Assembly (NCBI RefSeq): GCF_003403095.1
Contig: NZ_CP031555.1
Coordinates: 1,426,001 to 1,490,000 of the forward strand
From: Thalassospira indica
GTDB taxonomy: Bacteria; Pseudomonadota; Alphaproteobacteria; Rhodospirillales; Thalassospiraceae
Direction: 5' to 3'
Length of the DNA: 64,000 nucleotides
The notes under the pieces are model-generated. The model had not been told where the DNA came from and ran no database searches. It saw only the letters and a list, made by a program, of their open reading frames with translations. Each line of letters starts with the position of its first letter. Position 1 is the stretch's first letter. Positions 44,776 to 55,004 of this stretch are shown one piece after another. The position numbers were made by a program, and so were the translations under genes.

Positions 44776-45684
44776 TCAGTCGACCATGGCAGCGGCAATT
44801 TTCGCACCAAGGCGGGCGTTGTTGCGCACAAGCGCGATGTTGGCTTCAAGGCTTTTGCCCTTGGTCAACTCGGTGACGCGGGCCAGCAGGAACGGGGTCA
44901 CATCGCGCCCCTGAATGCCTTTTTCCTTGGCCTCGATCAGGGCGTCTTCAATTGCCCCTTCGATGGCTTCACGCGCCAGTGCCTTGTCGGCTTCTGGCGG
45001 GTTGCCAATGACGGCGCCACCCTCAAGGCCGAATTCCCATTTCGAATTGAGGAAAGCGGCAAGTTCTTCGGGGGTATCAAGGCGAAGCGGCGCCTTCTGA
45101 CCGCTTTCAACCGAATAGAATGCCGGGAATTCATCGGTGCCATAGGCAATAACCGGCACGCCAAGCGTTTCAAGATGTTCAAGCGTTTTGGGGATATCAA
45201 GGATCGCCTTGGCCCCGGCGCAGACAACCGCAACACTGGTTTTGCCAAGTTCGGTCAAATCGGCCGAAACATCGAAATTACCGGCAAGGTCACGATGCAC
45301 CCCGCCAATACCGCCGGTGGCAAAGACGCGAATGCCAGCCTTTTCCGCCAGGATCATGGTTGCTGATACGGTGGTGGCGCCGTCACGTTTCTTGGCAAGG
45401 CAATAGGGGATGTCACGGCGCGACAGTTTAAGAATGTCGGTTCCCTTGGCGAAATATTCCAGTTCCTCGGGTGAAAGCCCGATTTTGCAACGACCGCCGA
45501 TTACGGCGATGGTGGCCGGGATCGCACCGTTATCGCGCACATCCTGTTCAACCGCACGTGCGGTTTCCAGGTTCTGCGGATAGGGCATGCCATGGGAAAT
45601 GATGGTTGATTCAAGGGCAACAACAGGCTTGCCTGCGGCAAAGGCCTCTGCGACCTCGGGGGCGATATCAATATAGTCCGACAT
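44776..45684 (-). CDS. psuG: Pseudouridine-5'-phosphate glycosidase
   Basis: 302 residues. It cleaves pseudouridine 5'-phosphate to uracil and ribose 5-phosphate, salvaging modified RNA breakdown products. Diagnostic blocks are [49 protein letters not shown] and [11 protein letters not shown]. The usual partner kinase PsuK is not adjacent; it could be elsewhere in the genome. Monocistronic. Confidence 0.95.
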   Translation of the reverse strand: MSDYIDIAPEVAEAFAAGKPVVALESTIISHGMPYPQNLETARAVEQDVRDNGAIPATIAVIGGRCKIGLSPEELEYFAKGTDILKLSRRDIPYCLAKKRDGATTVSATMILAEKAGIRVFATGGIGGVHRDLAGNFDVSADLTELGKTSVAVVCAGAKAILDIPKTLEHLETLGVPVIAYGTDEFPAFYSVESGQKAPLRLDTPEELAAFLNSKWEFGLEGGAVIGNPPEADKALAREAIEGAIEDALIEAKEKGIQGRDVTPFLLARVTELTKGKSLEANIALVRNNARLGAKIAAAMVD

Positions 45685-45906
45685 TCCGATATGCTCATAT
45701 CTGGTTTAAAGTTTTAAAGGCCAGAATTAAACAGATCGGCCTTTGAAATCCAGCGTAAAGCAGGGTGTTTTGCGAATGGCTGCTGTGCGTTGCGGGGGCA
45801 GCCGATGCCGCGTCGGCACGGCACCTGTGTCAGGCACTGCATTGTAAGTCTCTGATTTGGCGGCTATCGTAAACCCACCACCAACCCGTTCAAGGCCCAT
45901 CTGAGA

Positions 45907-47100
45907 ATGCATTCCAAGCCCACCCTGACGACCGGCCTCCTGATCTTTATGGCGGTCGGAAGCGGCCTGTCCGTTGCCAGTCTTTATTATGTTCAGCCAT
46001 TGCTGGAACTGCTTGCCCGCGAATATGGGCTGAGTGAAACCAGTGCCGGTTTCTTGGTGACGGTGGCGCAGCTTGGCTATCTGACCGGGTTGATTGCTGT
46101 GGTGCCGCTGGGTGATCATCATGAACGGCGCAAATTGTTAACCGTGACCTCGGCCCTGACCGCGCTCGGGTTACTGGCGATGGGGCTGGCACCGTCATTT
46201 TTGATGTTGGTGGTGTTTAGTATTTCGGTCGGGATCACCTGTGTGACTGCACAAATCCTTGTGCCGCTCGCTGCCCACCTGGCGACGGATGACAAGCGTG
46301 GATCGGCGGTGGGGGCGGTGATGAGTGGCCTGTTGCTGGGCATTCTTCTGGCCCGGACGTTTTCGGGCATCATGGCAGAGCTTGCCGGATGGCGGTCGGT
46401 GTTTATTGCCGCCTCGGTCCTGATGGCGATTTATGCGGTGGCGTGTTACCGGATCATTCCGCATATCCCGCCGACCTCGCATACCAGTTACCGCACGCTG
46501 TATCTTTCGATCCTGCATCTGTTTCGTGATGAACCGGTCTTGCGCCGCCGCAGCCTGATTGGCGGATTGCAATATGCTGTGTTCGGGATTTTCTGGACCT
46601 CGATGGCGTTCATGCTGGTGCGCCAATATGGCATGTCCGAAGCGGTGATCGGGCTTTATGGCCTGATTGGCGCAATCGGTATCCTGGCGGCCCGCATTGC
46701 CGGAAAGCTCGCCGACAGGGGTTGGGCGCGGCTCAGCACCGGTGCTTTCCTGATGACCACCGTATCAAGCTGGGGGCTGCTGTATTGGGGGCAATGGTCG
46801 CTGATTGCTTTTACGCTTGGTGTGGTGCTGATCGATCTGGGCATTCAGGGGGCGCATATCTCAAACCAGAGTGAAGTCTATCGCCTCAACCCTGAGGCCC
46901 GCAGCCGTCTGACCACGGGCTATATGGCCAGTTATTTCCTTGGGGGTGCCTGTGGCTCCGCCAGTTCGGCCATTGCCTATGGCATGGGCGGCTGGCCTGC
47001 CGTGGTGGTTCTTGGCGCGGGGGTGTCGGTCCTGTGTGTTGTGATCTGGGCTGCGACCGAGTTGCGCTTCCCGGTTAAACAGATGAGACACGGCGGATAA
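45907..47100 (+). CDS. MFS transporter
   Basis: 397 residues with about 12 hydrophobic helices. Loop 2-3 carries GDHHERRKL, the MFS 'G-D-x-x-x-R-R' motif, and the N-terminal block SGLSVASLYYVQPLLELLAREYGLSE matches the drug:H+ antiporter-like group that includes YgaY/YnfM relatives. Substrate unknown; probably an exporter. The 222 bases upstream hold its promoter with no recognisable regulator site. Confidence 0.92.
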   Translation: MHSKPTLTTGLLIFMAVGSGLSVASLYYVQPLLELLAREYGLSETSAGFLVTVAQLGYLTGLIAVVPLGDHHERRKLLTVTSALTALGLLAMGLAPSFLMLVVFSISVGITCVTAQILVPLAAHLATDDKRGSAVGAVMSGLLLGILLARTFSGIMAELAGWRSVFIAASVLMAIYAVACYRIIPHIPPTSHTSYRTLYLSILHLFRDEPVLRRRSLIGGLQYAVFGIFWTSMAFMLVRQYGMSEAVIGLYGLIGAIGILAARIAGKLADRGWARLSTGAFLMTTVSSWGLLYWGQWSLIAFTLGVVLIDLGIQGAHISNQSEVYRLNPEARSRLTTGYMASYFLGGACGSASSAIAYGMGGWPAVVVLGAGVSVLCVVIWAATELRFPVKQMRHGG

Positions 47101-47124
47101 GCCAAACCCGAAATGCTCAAAGCA

Positions 47125-47153
47125 AAACGGCCGCCCCATCGGGACGGCCGTTT
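47125..47153. terminator. Terminator between MFS gene and ilvC
   Basis: Stem AAACGGCCG / CGGCCGTTT, extended by CCC/GGG in the loop. The T tract is better on the minus strand (TTTTGCTTT), so it mainly serves ilvC. Confidence 0.65.
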
Positions 47154-47179
47154 GCGCAAAAAAGGGATCTAAGCTGTGC

Positions 47180-48235
<1,056 letters not shown>

Positions 48236-48251
48236 TCATGCGTGGCGGATG

Positions 48252-48263
48252 GTAATAATTATT
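48252..48263. repeat. AT-only palindrome upstream of ilvC
   Basis: TAATAATTATTA is a perfect 12-base palindrome 53 bases before ilvC, conspicuous in GC-rich surroundings. It may be a regulator site or part of an internal promoter. Confidence 0.35.
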
Positions 48264-48315
48264 ATGGGGCAGGCCCCAATGCCGTACCCGATGCGGATCA
48301 CCGGGCAGGGCAAAC

Positions 48316-48825
48316 TCACATCGTCAGTGTGCCGCGCGAAATCGCTGCCACACCGGTACGCGAAATTTCCGAAAGCCCAAGCGGCTCCATCAATTTGATG
48401 AAGGCGTCGATTTTTTCAGGGCTGCCGATGATTTCATACACGAAGGAATTGTTGGTCGCATCCACTGCACGCGCCTTGAAGATGTCGGCAATGCGCAGGG
48501 ATTCCACACGTTTTTCACCCGTTGCGATCACTTTGACCAGGGCAAGCTCGCGCTCGACACTTGGCCCGGCAAGGGTCAGGTCACTGACCTTGTGCACCGG
48601 AACAAGACGCGAAAGCTGTGCCTTGATCTGTTCGATCACCATCGGGGTGCCCGAGGTAACCACGGTGATGCGCGACTGGTGGGCGTCGGCGTCGACTTCG
48701 GCAACGGTCAGGCTTTCAATGTTATAGCCACGACCGGAAAACAGCCCGATTACACGGGCCAGAACGCCGGACTCGTTATCCACCAGAACGGATATGGTGT
48801 GTTTCGAAATTTCGGTTTCTTTCAC
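48316..48825 (-). CDS. ilvH: Acetolactate synthase regulatory (small) subunit
   Basis: 169 residues with an N-terminal ACT domain: HTISVLVDNESGVLARVIGLFSGRGYNIESL is the valine-binding block. It confers feedback inhibition and full activity on IlvB. It is 106 bases after ilvB on the same strand. Confidence 0.97.
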   Translation of the reverse strand: MKETEISKHTISVLVDNESGVLARVIGLFSGRGYNIESLTVAEVDADAHQSRITVVTSGTPMVIEQIKAQLSRLVPVHKVSDLTLAGPSVERELALVKVIATGEKRVESLRIADIFKARAVDATNNSFVYEIIGSPEKIDAFIKLMEPLGLSEISRTGVAAISRGTLTM

Positions 48826-48931
48826 GGTTTCGCTCCGCTAGGGCTCGGTCGGGGCAGAACGTGCCGCCCGCGCCGGCCTTTTCATTTTGATGTGATGGGA
48901 TCAATTCGCACAGATTGTTTGTTTGTGCGGA

Positions 48932-50695
48932 TCAGACCAGAACCATCCCTTCGTCGGAATCAATGGCTTCGTCGCCGTTGGTTTCCTGCCCAAGCAGCAT
49001 TTCATTGTGCGGCTTGCCCGATGGAATCATCGGATAGCAGTTTTCCTTGTCATCGACAGCGACGTCCAAAATCACCGGACCATCAATTTCCAGCATCTTC
49101 TTGATGGCATCATCAAGATCAGCCGGGTTATTGCAGGTCATGCCGGTGAAGCCAAAGGCTTCGGACAGTTTGACGAAGTCGGGCAGGGTTTCGCTATAGC
49201 TTTCGGAATAGCGCGACCCGTGCAGAAGCTGCTGCCACTGACGGACCATGCCCATATAACGGTTGTTCAGGATCACGGTTTTGATTGGCAGACGATACTG
49301 CGTCATCGTCGCGCATTCCTGAATGTTCATCATGATCGACGCATCACCGGTAAAGCAGACCACGGTCGCATCCGGATGGGCAACCTGAACGCCAAGGGCA
49401 GCGGGCATGCCATAGCCCATGGTGCCCAGACCACCGGACGTCATCCATTCATACGGATGTTCGAACCCGAAATGCTGGGCGGCCCACATCTGGTGCTGGC
49501 CAACGTCGGTGGTGATATAGGTCTTGCGATCACGGGTGAGCGCATGAACACGGCGGATAACGTGCTGCGGCTTGATAACGTCGGTCGGCTGTTTGTAGGA
49601 TAGGCAGTGTTTGCTGCGCCATCCTTCAATTTCTTTCCACCAGCTATCAAGTGCGTTTGCTTCGATCTTGTACTGCTTGGCTTTCCAGATCTTGATCATG
49701 TCTTCAAGAACATGGCCAACATCGCCAACGATCCCGATATCGACCGGAACGTTCTTGTTGATCGAGCTCTGATCAATGTCGACTTGGATTTTCTGCGAAT
49801 TTGGCGCAAAGAAATCGAGGTTGCCGGTCACACGGTCATCGAAACGCGCACCGATGGCGACCATGACATCGCAATCATGCATCGACATGTTTGCTTCGTA
49901 GGTGCCGTGCATGCCGAGCATGCCAAGATACTGCTTGTCGGACGCCGGATAAGCACCCAGCCCCATTAGGGTCAGCGTGATCGGCGCACCGGTCATGCGG
50001 GTGAACTCGGTCAGAAGCTTGCAGGCCTGCATGCCGGAATTGATAACCCCGCCGCCGCAATACAGGATCGGCTTTTTCGCCGATGCCAGCATTTCCATGG
50101 CTTCTTCGATCTGGCTGCGTTCGCCCTTGACCACCGGGTTATAGGTGCGGTGCTGAACCTGTGCCGGTTCCAGATACGGTGCCTTGCCAACCAGAATGTC
50201 CTTGGGAAGGTCGATAACGACCGGGCCCGGACGGCCGCTTGAGGCGACGTGGAAGGCTTCATGCATCGTGCGTGCCAGACGATCCGGATTTTTCACCAGA
50301 TAGTTATGCTTGGTGCACGGGCGGGTAATGCCGGTGGTGTCGGCTTCCTGGAAGGCATCATTCCCGATCAAATGGGTCGGGACCTGACCTGTCAGGCAGA
50401 CAACTGGAATGGAATCCATCAACGCGTCGGTAAGGCCCGTAACGGCGTTTGTCGCACCCGGTCCCGAGGTCACCAGCACAACGCCGACCTTGCCGGTCGA
50501 GCGGGCGTAACCTTCAGCAGCGTGGACAGCAGCCTGTTCATGGCGCACGAGAACGTGACGAATCCGGTTCTGTTTAAATATCTCGTCATATAGCGGTAGG
50601 ACAGCGCCGCCAGGATAGCCGAACACGACTTCCACACCCTGATCAGCAAGGGCCTGCAACACTACTTCCGAACCGCTTAAAATACGTTCTGCCAT
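48932..50695 (-). CDS. ilvB: Acetolactate synthase catalytic (large) subunit
   Basis: 587 residues; a thiamine diphosphate and FAD enzyme that condenses pyruvate with pyruvate or 2-oxobutyrate, the first common step of branched-chain amino acid synthesis. Present are the catalytic Glu region VRHEQAAVHAAEGYAR, the FAD region, and the ThDP-Mg motif beginning GDASIMMNIQE and continuing to ILNNRYMGMVRQWQ. It starts the ilvB-ilvH-ilvC run and is preceded by an attenuator-like leader. Confidence 0.98.
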   Translation of the reverse strand: MAERILSGSEVVLQALADQGVEVVFGYPGGAVLPLYDEIFKQNRIRHVLVRHEQAAVHAAEGYARSTGKVGVVLVTSGPGATNAVTGLTDALMDSIPVVCLTGQVPTHLIGNDAFQEADTTGITRPCTKHNYLVKNPDRLARTMHEAFHVASSGRPGPVVIDLPKDILVGKAPYLEPAQVQHRTYNPVVKGERSQIEEAMEMLASAKKPILYCGGGVINSGMQACKLLTEFTRMTGAPITLTLMGLGAYPASDKQYLGMLGMHGTYEANMSMHDCDVMVAIGARFDDRVTGNLDFFAPNSQKIQVDIDQSSINKNVPVDIGIVGDVGHVLEDMIKIWKAKQYKIEANALDSWWKEIEGWRSKHCLSYKQPTDVIKPQHVIRRVHALTRDRKTYITTDVGQHQMWAAQHFGFEHPYEWMTSGGLGTMGYGMPAALGVQVAHPDATVVCFTGDASIMMNIQECATMTQYRLPIKTVILNNRYMGMVRQWQQLLHGSRYSESYSETLPDFVKLSEAFGFTGMTCNNPADLDDAIKKMLEIDGPVILDVAVDDKENCYPMIPSGKPHNEMLLGQETNGDEAIDSDEGMVLV

Positions 50696-50714
50696 GATTT
50701 TCGAGCCTCTTTAC

Positions 50715-50759
50715 TTAGCGACAACAACGTGTCGCGTGATAACCGCGTGATTGAAACAT
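50715..50759 (-). CDS. Candidate 14-residue leader peptide before ilvB
   Basis: ATG at 50759 with GAGGA upstream, ending at a TAA 19 bases before the ilvB start. The peptide is MFQSRGYHATRCCR. It ends in Arg-Cys-Cys-Arg and has no run of Leu, Ile or Val codons, so it is not a classical ilv leader. It could regulate translation of ilvB through the paired Cys codons, or be chance. Confidence 0.3.
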   Translation of the reverse strand: MFQSRGYHATRCCR

Positions 50760-50792
50760 GATCCAATTATCCTCGAATTGGAGTTGAAAAAT

Positions 50793-50826
50793 CCGCCTAA
50801 ACGGCGGTTTTCCGCCATTTCGGCGG
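50793..50826 (-). terminator. Attenuator-like array / miaA terminator
   Basis: On the minus strand four blocks occur in series, CCGCC-GGCGG-CCGCC-GGCGG, separated by 5, 4 and 5 bases and followed by ATTTTT. Blocks 3 and 4 form a terminator hairpin; blocks 2 and 3 or 1 and 2 can pair instead. It lies between the miaA stop and ilvB. Confidence 0.6.
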
Positions 50827-50847
50827 GGGAAGGGCCAACCTATCGCC

Positions 50848-51816
50848 TCACTTTGGCGTGGTCAACAGAAATTGGTTAACATCATGACGCATTTTTGCTG
50901 CCAAACTTTCCGAATATTGCGCGTCGATGATTTCCTTGGCTAACATTTGGTGCCTGAACCAGGTTAATTGCCGCTTTGCGTAACGTCTGGTTTCGCGCTG
51001 GGATTTCTTTTTGGCGGTGGCCAGATCAATCTCCCCGGCAAGGTAAGCTGCGATCTCGCGCACGCCGACAGCCTTCATAACCGGCGCTGTTTCAGGCAAT
51101 TCCAATGCAAGCAGCCCTTTGACCTCGTCAATGGCACCCTGTTCAATCATCAGATCAAAACGCCGGTTGCAGCGGTCATACAGAATGTCGCGCGGTGGCA
51201 TGTAACAAAGTTTCTTGAATTTCATGTTCTCGGGCGGCGTGATCACCGGTTCCTTGTGCCAGCTTGCCAATCCGCGGCCGGTATGGGCAAAAACCTCGGC
51301 GGCGCGAATCAGTCGCTGGGTATTGCTGCCATCAAGGTTGGCGGCGGTTTCAGGATCATCAGCCTGAAGTTTGGCAAAAAACGCCGCATGACCAAGTTCT
51401 TCAAGCTCGGTTGTGACCTGATCGCGAATCCGTGCCGGAATATCGGGGATCGGTGCGATCCCCTCGGTCAGTGCATTCAGATACATGCCCGTGCCCCCCG
51501 CGATGATCGGAAGTTTGCCACTGGCATGACAGTCGGCAATCTCGGCCATCGCCATTTCACGCCACTTACCGGCCGAGCAGGCTTCTCGTCCGGAAAGAAC
51601 CCCATACAACCGATGCGGCACACGCGCGATTTCACTGTCATCGGGGCGCGCAGACAGCACGCGCAGTTCCTTATAGACCTGCATGCTATCAGCATTGATC
51701 ACCACCCCGTCAAAGGCCTCCGCCAGATCAAGGGCGAGTGCCGACTTCCCACTGGCGGTCGGGCCAGCAACGATCAGGACAGGGGCAAAAGAACTGCTGG
51801 CTTGGATGGCCGACAT
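50848..51816 (-). CDS. miaA: tRNA dimethylallyltransferase
   Basis: 322 residues; adds a dimethylallyl group to A37 of tRNAs reading UNN codons. The P loop is VAGPTASGKSALALDLA; NADSMQVYKELRVLSARP and GGTGMYLNALTEG are diagnostic, and the C-terminal RRYAKRQLTWFRHQ segment binds tRNA. Upstream of ilvB on the same strand and divergent from serB, a common alphaproteobacterial order. Confidence 0.97.
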   Translation of the reverse strand: MSAIQASSSFAPVLIVAGPTASGKSALALDLAEAFDGVVINADSMQVYKELRVLSARPDDSEIARVPHRLYGVLSGREACSAGKWREMAMAEIADCHASGKLPIIAGGTGMYLNALTEGIAPIPDIPARIRDQVTTELEELGHAAFFAKLQADDPETAANLDGSNTQRLIRAAEVFAHTGRGLASWHKEPVITPPENMKFKKLCYMPPRDILYDRCNRRFDLMIEQGAIDEVKGLLALELPETAPVMKAVGVREIAAYLAGEIDLATAKKKSQRETRRYAKRQLTWFRHQMLAKEIIDAQYSESLAAKMRHDVNQFLLTTPK

Positions 51817-52022
51817 CAGGGTGCCTTCAGGGTAACGTGTTCAAAGGTCGGCCAGTCTATTGGGTTCGGCGCGACAGGCATAGGAATTTACGAAGCAATT
51901 TCATGGCAAATAATGCGTCCTGGCCACGGGGGATGCGAAAGTTCTCTTGCCACAGTCCGGCGCAATTCGGATAAAGGCGACAACATTGTTTTATGCCTTT
52001 CCCGCCAAGGAGCCTCGCGACC

Positions 52023-52913
52023 ATGAAATTGGTTCTCACCCTGATTGCCGCCCCGAACTCGAATGCGTTGACCAAGGCCGTGATTGATAACGCGGCAATC
52101 GCGCTGACCGGGGCAGGCGCACTGGTCGGGGATGTGACCTGGCTTGCGGAGGGTGAAGCGTGCGATCTGACTTTTGACGGGATCCCGCTTGATGTTGCCG
52201 ACACGACCCTTTCCGAGGCGGAGCTTCCGGTGGATGCCATCACCCAGAAGGTCGCCACACGTCGCAAGAAGCTTTTGATCGCCGATATGGACAGCACGAT
52301 TGTCACCGGTGAAACCCTTGATGAACTGGCCGAGTTTGCCGGCGTCAAGGACCGGGTGGCGGCGATCACCGCACGTGCCATGAATGGTGAACTTGATTTC
52401 GAAGCCGCTCTTGATGAACGCGTGGGGCTACTTGAAGGCATGTCGACCGAGATGCTGAAAGAAGCCTGGAAAACGGTTGAGTATACCGGCGGTGCAAAGC
52501 AACTGGTTGCGACCATGAAGGCCAATGGCGGCTTTGTTGCCCTAGTGTCGGGTGGATTTGATTTCTTTACCGGTGCGGTTCGCGCCGAGCTTGGCTTTGA
52601 TTACGATCAGGCGAATGTCCTGATTGAAAAGGACGGCAAGCTGACCGGTAAGGTTCAGAAACCGGTTCTGGATCGTCAGGCCAAGGTCGATGCACTTGAA
52701 GCCCTGTCCGCCCAGCAAGGCATCACGGTTGATGATGCGATTGCGGTCGGCGATGGCGCCAATGATCTTCAGATGATCTCGCTTGCGGGGACCGGGGTTG
52801 CCTTCCACGCCAAACCATCGGTTCAGGAACAGGCGCGCATTTGCATCAATCACGGTGATCTGACCGCGCTTTTGTATTTGCAAGGCTACGCGAAGGCGGA
52901 CTTCGTTTCGTAA
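52023..52913 (+). CDS. serB: Phosphoserine phosphatase
   Basis: 296 residues; releases serine from phosphoserine. An N-terminal ACT-like region (about 1-75) is followed by the HAD phosphatase with nucleophile motif DMDST (88-92), the capping region and DAIAVGDGANDLQMI for the acidic HAD motif IV. I chose the ATG at 52023, preceded by AAGGAG, over one ten codons upstream. Confidence 0.96.
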   Translation: MKLVLTLIAAPNSNALTKAVIDNAAIALTGAGALVGDVTWLAEGEACDLTFDGIPLDVADTTLSEAELPVDAITQKVATRRKKLLIADMDSTIVTGETLDELAEFAGVKDRVAAITARAMNGELDFEAALDERVGLLEGMSTEMLKEAWKTVEYTGGAKQLVATMKANGGFVALVSGGFDFFTGAVRAELGFDYDQANVLIEKDGKLTGKVQKPVLDRQAKVDALEALSAQQGITVDDAIAVGDGANDLQMISLAGTGVAFHAKPSVQEQARICINHGDLTALLYLQGYAKADFVS

Positions 52914-52931
52914 GGCACGAACGGTTCAAAC

Positions 52932-52966
52932 AAAAAGGGCGACCTGATGATCAGGTCGCCCTTTTT
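52932..52966. terminator. Bidirectional terminator between serB and degP
   Basis: A 16-base perfect stem with a TGA loop, bordered by A and T tracts (AAAAAGGGCGACC...GGTCGCCCTTTTTT). Confidence 0.93.
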
Positions 52967-52990
52967 TGATATCAACTTAAGCCGGATGGC

Positions 52991-54484
52991 TTATTCCTCG
53001 GTCGAAAGCGTCAGGCCGAAGTAACGCGGGCCAGCCGATGTTTCGATCAACATCAGGATGGTGCGTTTGTCATCGTCAACGGCGGCTTTGACCGCATCGA
53101 CGACGTCTTCGACCGAATCAACCGAGCTGTGCGAAGCCTCGATGATAATGTCACCCGGGCGAACACCCTTTTCGGCGGCATAACTGTCGCCAGAAACTTC
53201 GGTGACGATCACACCTTCGGAGCCTTCGGCAAGATTGTAACGCTGACGCAGGCTTTCATCGACATTGGCGATCTTGATGCCAAGTTCATCGATGCTGGCC
53301 TCGGCAACAGCGGGTGCTTGCTCTTCCTGGGAGCTGTCTGCGCTTGTCGCGACGACTTCTTCCTCAAGTTCGCCAAGTTCGACCTGGACGGTCTGCTTTT
53401 CGCCATCGCGCCAGATCACAACATCGACATCCTTGCCGATCTTGGTTTCTGCAACGATGCGCGGCAGACGACGCATCGATTCAACCGTTTTGCCATCAAA
53501 GGTCAGGATGACGTCACCCTGTTTGATACCGGCTTCCTGGGCCGGGCCATCTTCGGAAACGCCGGCAACCATGGCACCGGTTGCTTCGTCAAGACCAACC
53601 GAGTCCGCGATGTCTTCGGTCACGGTCTGGATGTGAACACCCAACCAACCACGACGGGTGCGGCCATATTCCTTAAGCTGCTCGACAACGCTTTGTGCGA
53701 TGCCTGCCGGAATGGCAAAGCCGATACCGACCGAACCACCAGACGGGGAATAGATCGCGCTGTTAATGCCGATCACGTCACCATCAAGGTTAAACAGCGG
53801 ACCGCCAGAGTTACCACGGTTGATTGAGGCATCCGTCTGAATGAAGTCATCATACGGGCCCTGATTGATGTCGCGGTTACGTGCAGAAATAATCCCGGCG
53901 GTTACCGTACCACCAAGGCCAAACGGGTTACCGATTGCCATGGCCCAGTCACCGATACGTGAACTGTCAGAATCGCCCCATTTGACGAAGGGCAGATCTT
54001 CTTTCGGTTCGACCTTAAGCAGGGCGACGTCGGTTTTCGGGTCACGTCCGATCAGTTCGGCATCAAGCGTGTCGCCATCATGCAGGCGCACGGTGATTTC
54101 ATCGGCACCGTCAATGACGTGGTTGTTGGTGACAATGTAACCATCAGCCGAGATGATAAAGCCCGAACCAAGTGCGGTCGCCCGGCGTCGTTGCGGCGCC
54201 GGTCCGCCCTGGCCACCCTGGCCGTTGCGGTCCATAAAATCACGGAAAAGGTCTTCAAATGGCGAGCCGGGAGGGAACTGGAAGTCCGGTCCCTGTCGTT
54301 CGGCGACCATCTGGCTTGTGGAAATGTTTACAACAGTCGGCAGAAGCTTTTCGGCCAAGTCTGCGAAACTCTCAGGAGCGGGGCGGGCATTCGCGATCTG
54401 CGAAACACTGGTCACGCCAAGGAGAACAATCACCAGTGCGGCGGTTACCTTCGCCCGCACCGGGTTGTATAATGCGTCTAGCAT
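52991..54484 (-). CDS. degP: Do/HtrA-family periplasmic serine protease
   Basis: 497 residues from the ATG at 54484, which has AGGA 8 bases upstream; longer in-frame starts have none. Residues 11-32 are a membrane-spanning signal. The trypsin-like domain has H122 (TNNHV), D152 (TDVALL) and S226 in RGNSGGPL; two PDZ domains follow (about 290-390 and 410-497). It degrades or refolds damaged envelope proteins. It follows hflK-hflC-DUF2065, which links it to membrane protein quality control. Confidence 0.96.
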   Translation of the reverse strand: MLDALYNPVRAKVTAALVIVLLGVTSVSQIANARPAPESFADLAEKLLPTVVNISTSQMVAERQGPDFQFPPGSPFEDLFRDFMDRNGQGGQGGPAPQRRRATALGSGFIISADGYIVTNNHVIDGADEITVRLHDGDTLDAELIGRDPKTDVALLKVEPKEDLPFVKWGDSDSSRIGDWAMAIGNPFGLGGTVTAGIISARNRDINQGPYDDFIQTDASINRGNSGGPLFNLDGDVIGINSAIYSPSGGSVGIGFAIPAGIAQSVVEQLKEYGRTRRGWLGVHIQTVTEDIADSVGLDEATGAMVAGVSEDGPAQEAGIKQGDVILTFDGKTVESMRRLPRIVAETKIGKDVDVVIWRDGEKQTVQVELGELEEEVVATSADSSQEEQAPAVAEASIDELGIKIANVDESLRQRYNLAEGSEGVIVTEVSGDSYAAEKGVRPGDIIIEASHSSVDSVEDVVDAVKAAVDDDKRTILMLIETSAGPRYFGLTLSTEE

Positions 54485-54697
54485 GTGTCTGATCCTGTTC
54501 GTTGCCGCGTTCACGGTATGTGTCATTCTCATTGAGCAGCGCGCGGCGGGACTGTATTTCACCCGTCGCTTAAGTAATCAACTTAACCCCGACTTTGGCA
54601 GAATTTGGGCGGCACTGGGAAAAATCAAGGAAATGTAAGCACAACATCGTGACGAGGACCGATTGCGCGGCAGTTCCCCTGATCCTGAGCCCGGTTG

Positions 54698-54889
54698 CTA
54701 AAGCCAGGTCCGTACTGCCCATATTCCACCAATCGCGACGACAGCGGCGATCAATCCGCCAATGCGCAACTGCGATTCAGGAATTTCCTGAACAAGCTCC
54801 ATCACCCTTTTCAGGCCGCCGGGAAACAGCGTGTAAAGCATACCTTCCAACGCGATGGCCAGAAGTATGGCTGTTGCAAGTTCCTTCAT
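54698..54889 (-). CDS. DUF2065 family small membrane protein
   Basis: 63 residues with two hydrophobic helices (ATAILLAIALEGMLYTLFPGG and GGLIAAVVAIGGIWAV), separated by a short amphipathic stretch, matching the YjeT/DUF2065 family. The family is regularly found directly after hflC, as here. Function unknown. Confidence 0.9.
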   Translation of the reverse strand: MKELATAILLAIALEGMLYTLFPGGLKRVMELVQEIPESQLRIGGLIAAVVAIGGIWAVRTWL

Positions 54890-54954
54890 GATCAGGGACG
54901 TTCCGGCGTTTCTTTGTGATCTGTCAGACGGTCGCCCGACAAATCGAATTTATA

Positions 54955-54995
54955 AAAACAAAAAGGGCGACCAGCCCAATATGCAGGTCGCCCTT
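54955..54995 (-). terminator. Terminator after hflC
   Basis: Arms AAGGGCGACC and GGTCGCCCTT around a 13-base loop, followed on the minus strand by TTTTTGTTTTT. It separates hflC from DUF2065 and may allow partial read-through. Confidence 0.75.
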
Positions 54996-55004
54996 ATGTT
55001 TTGT

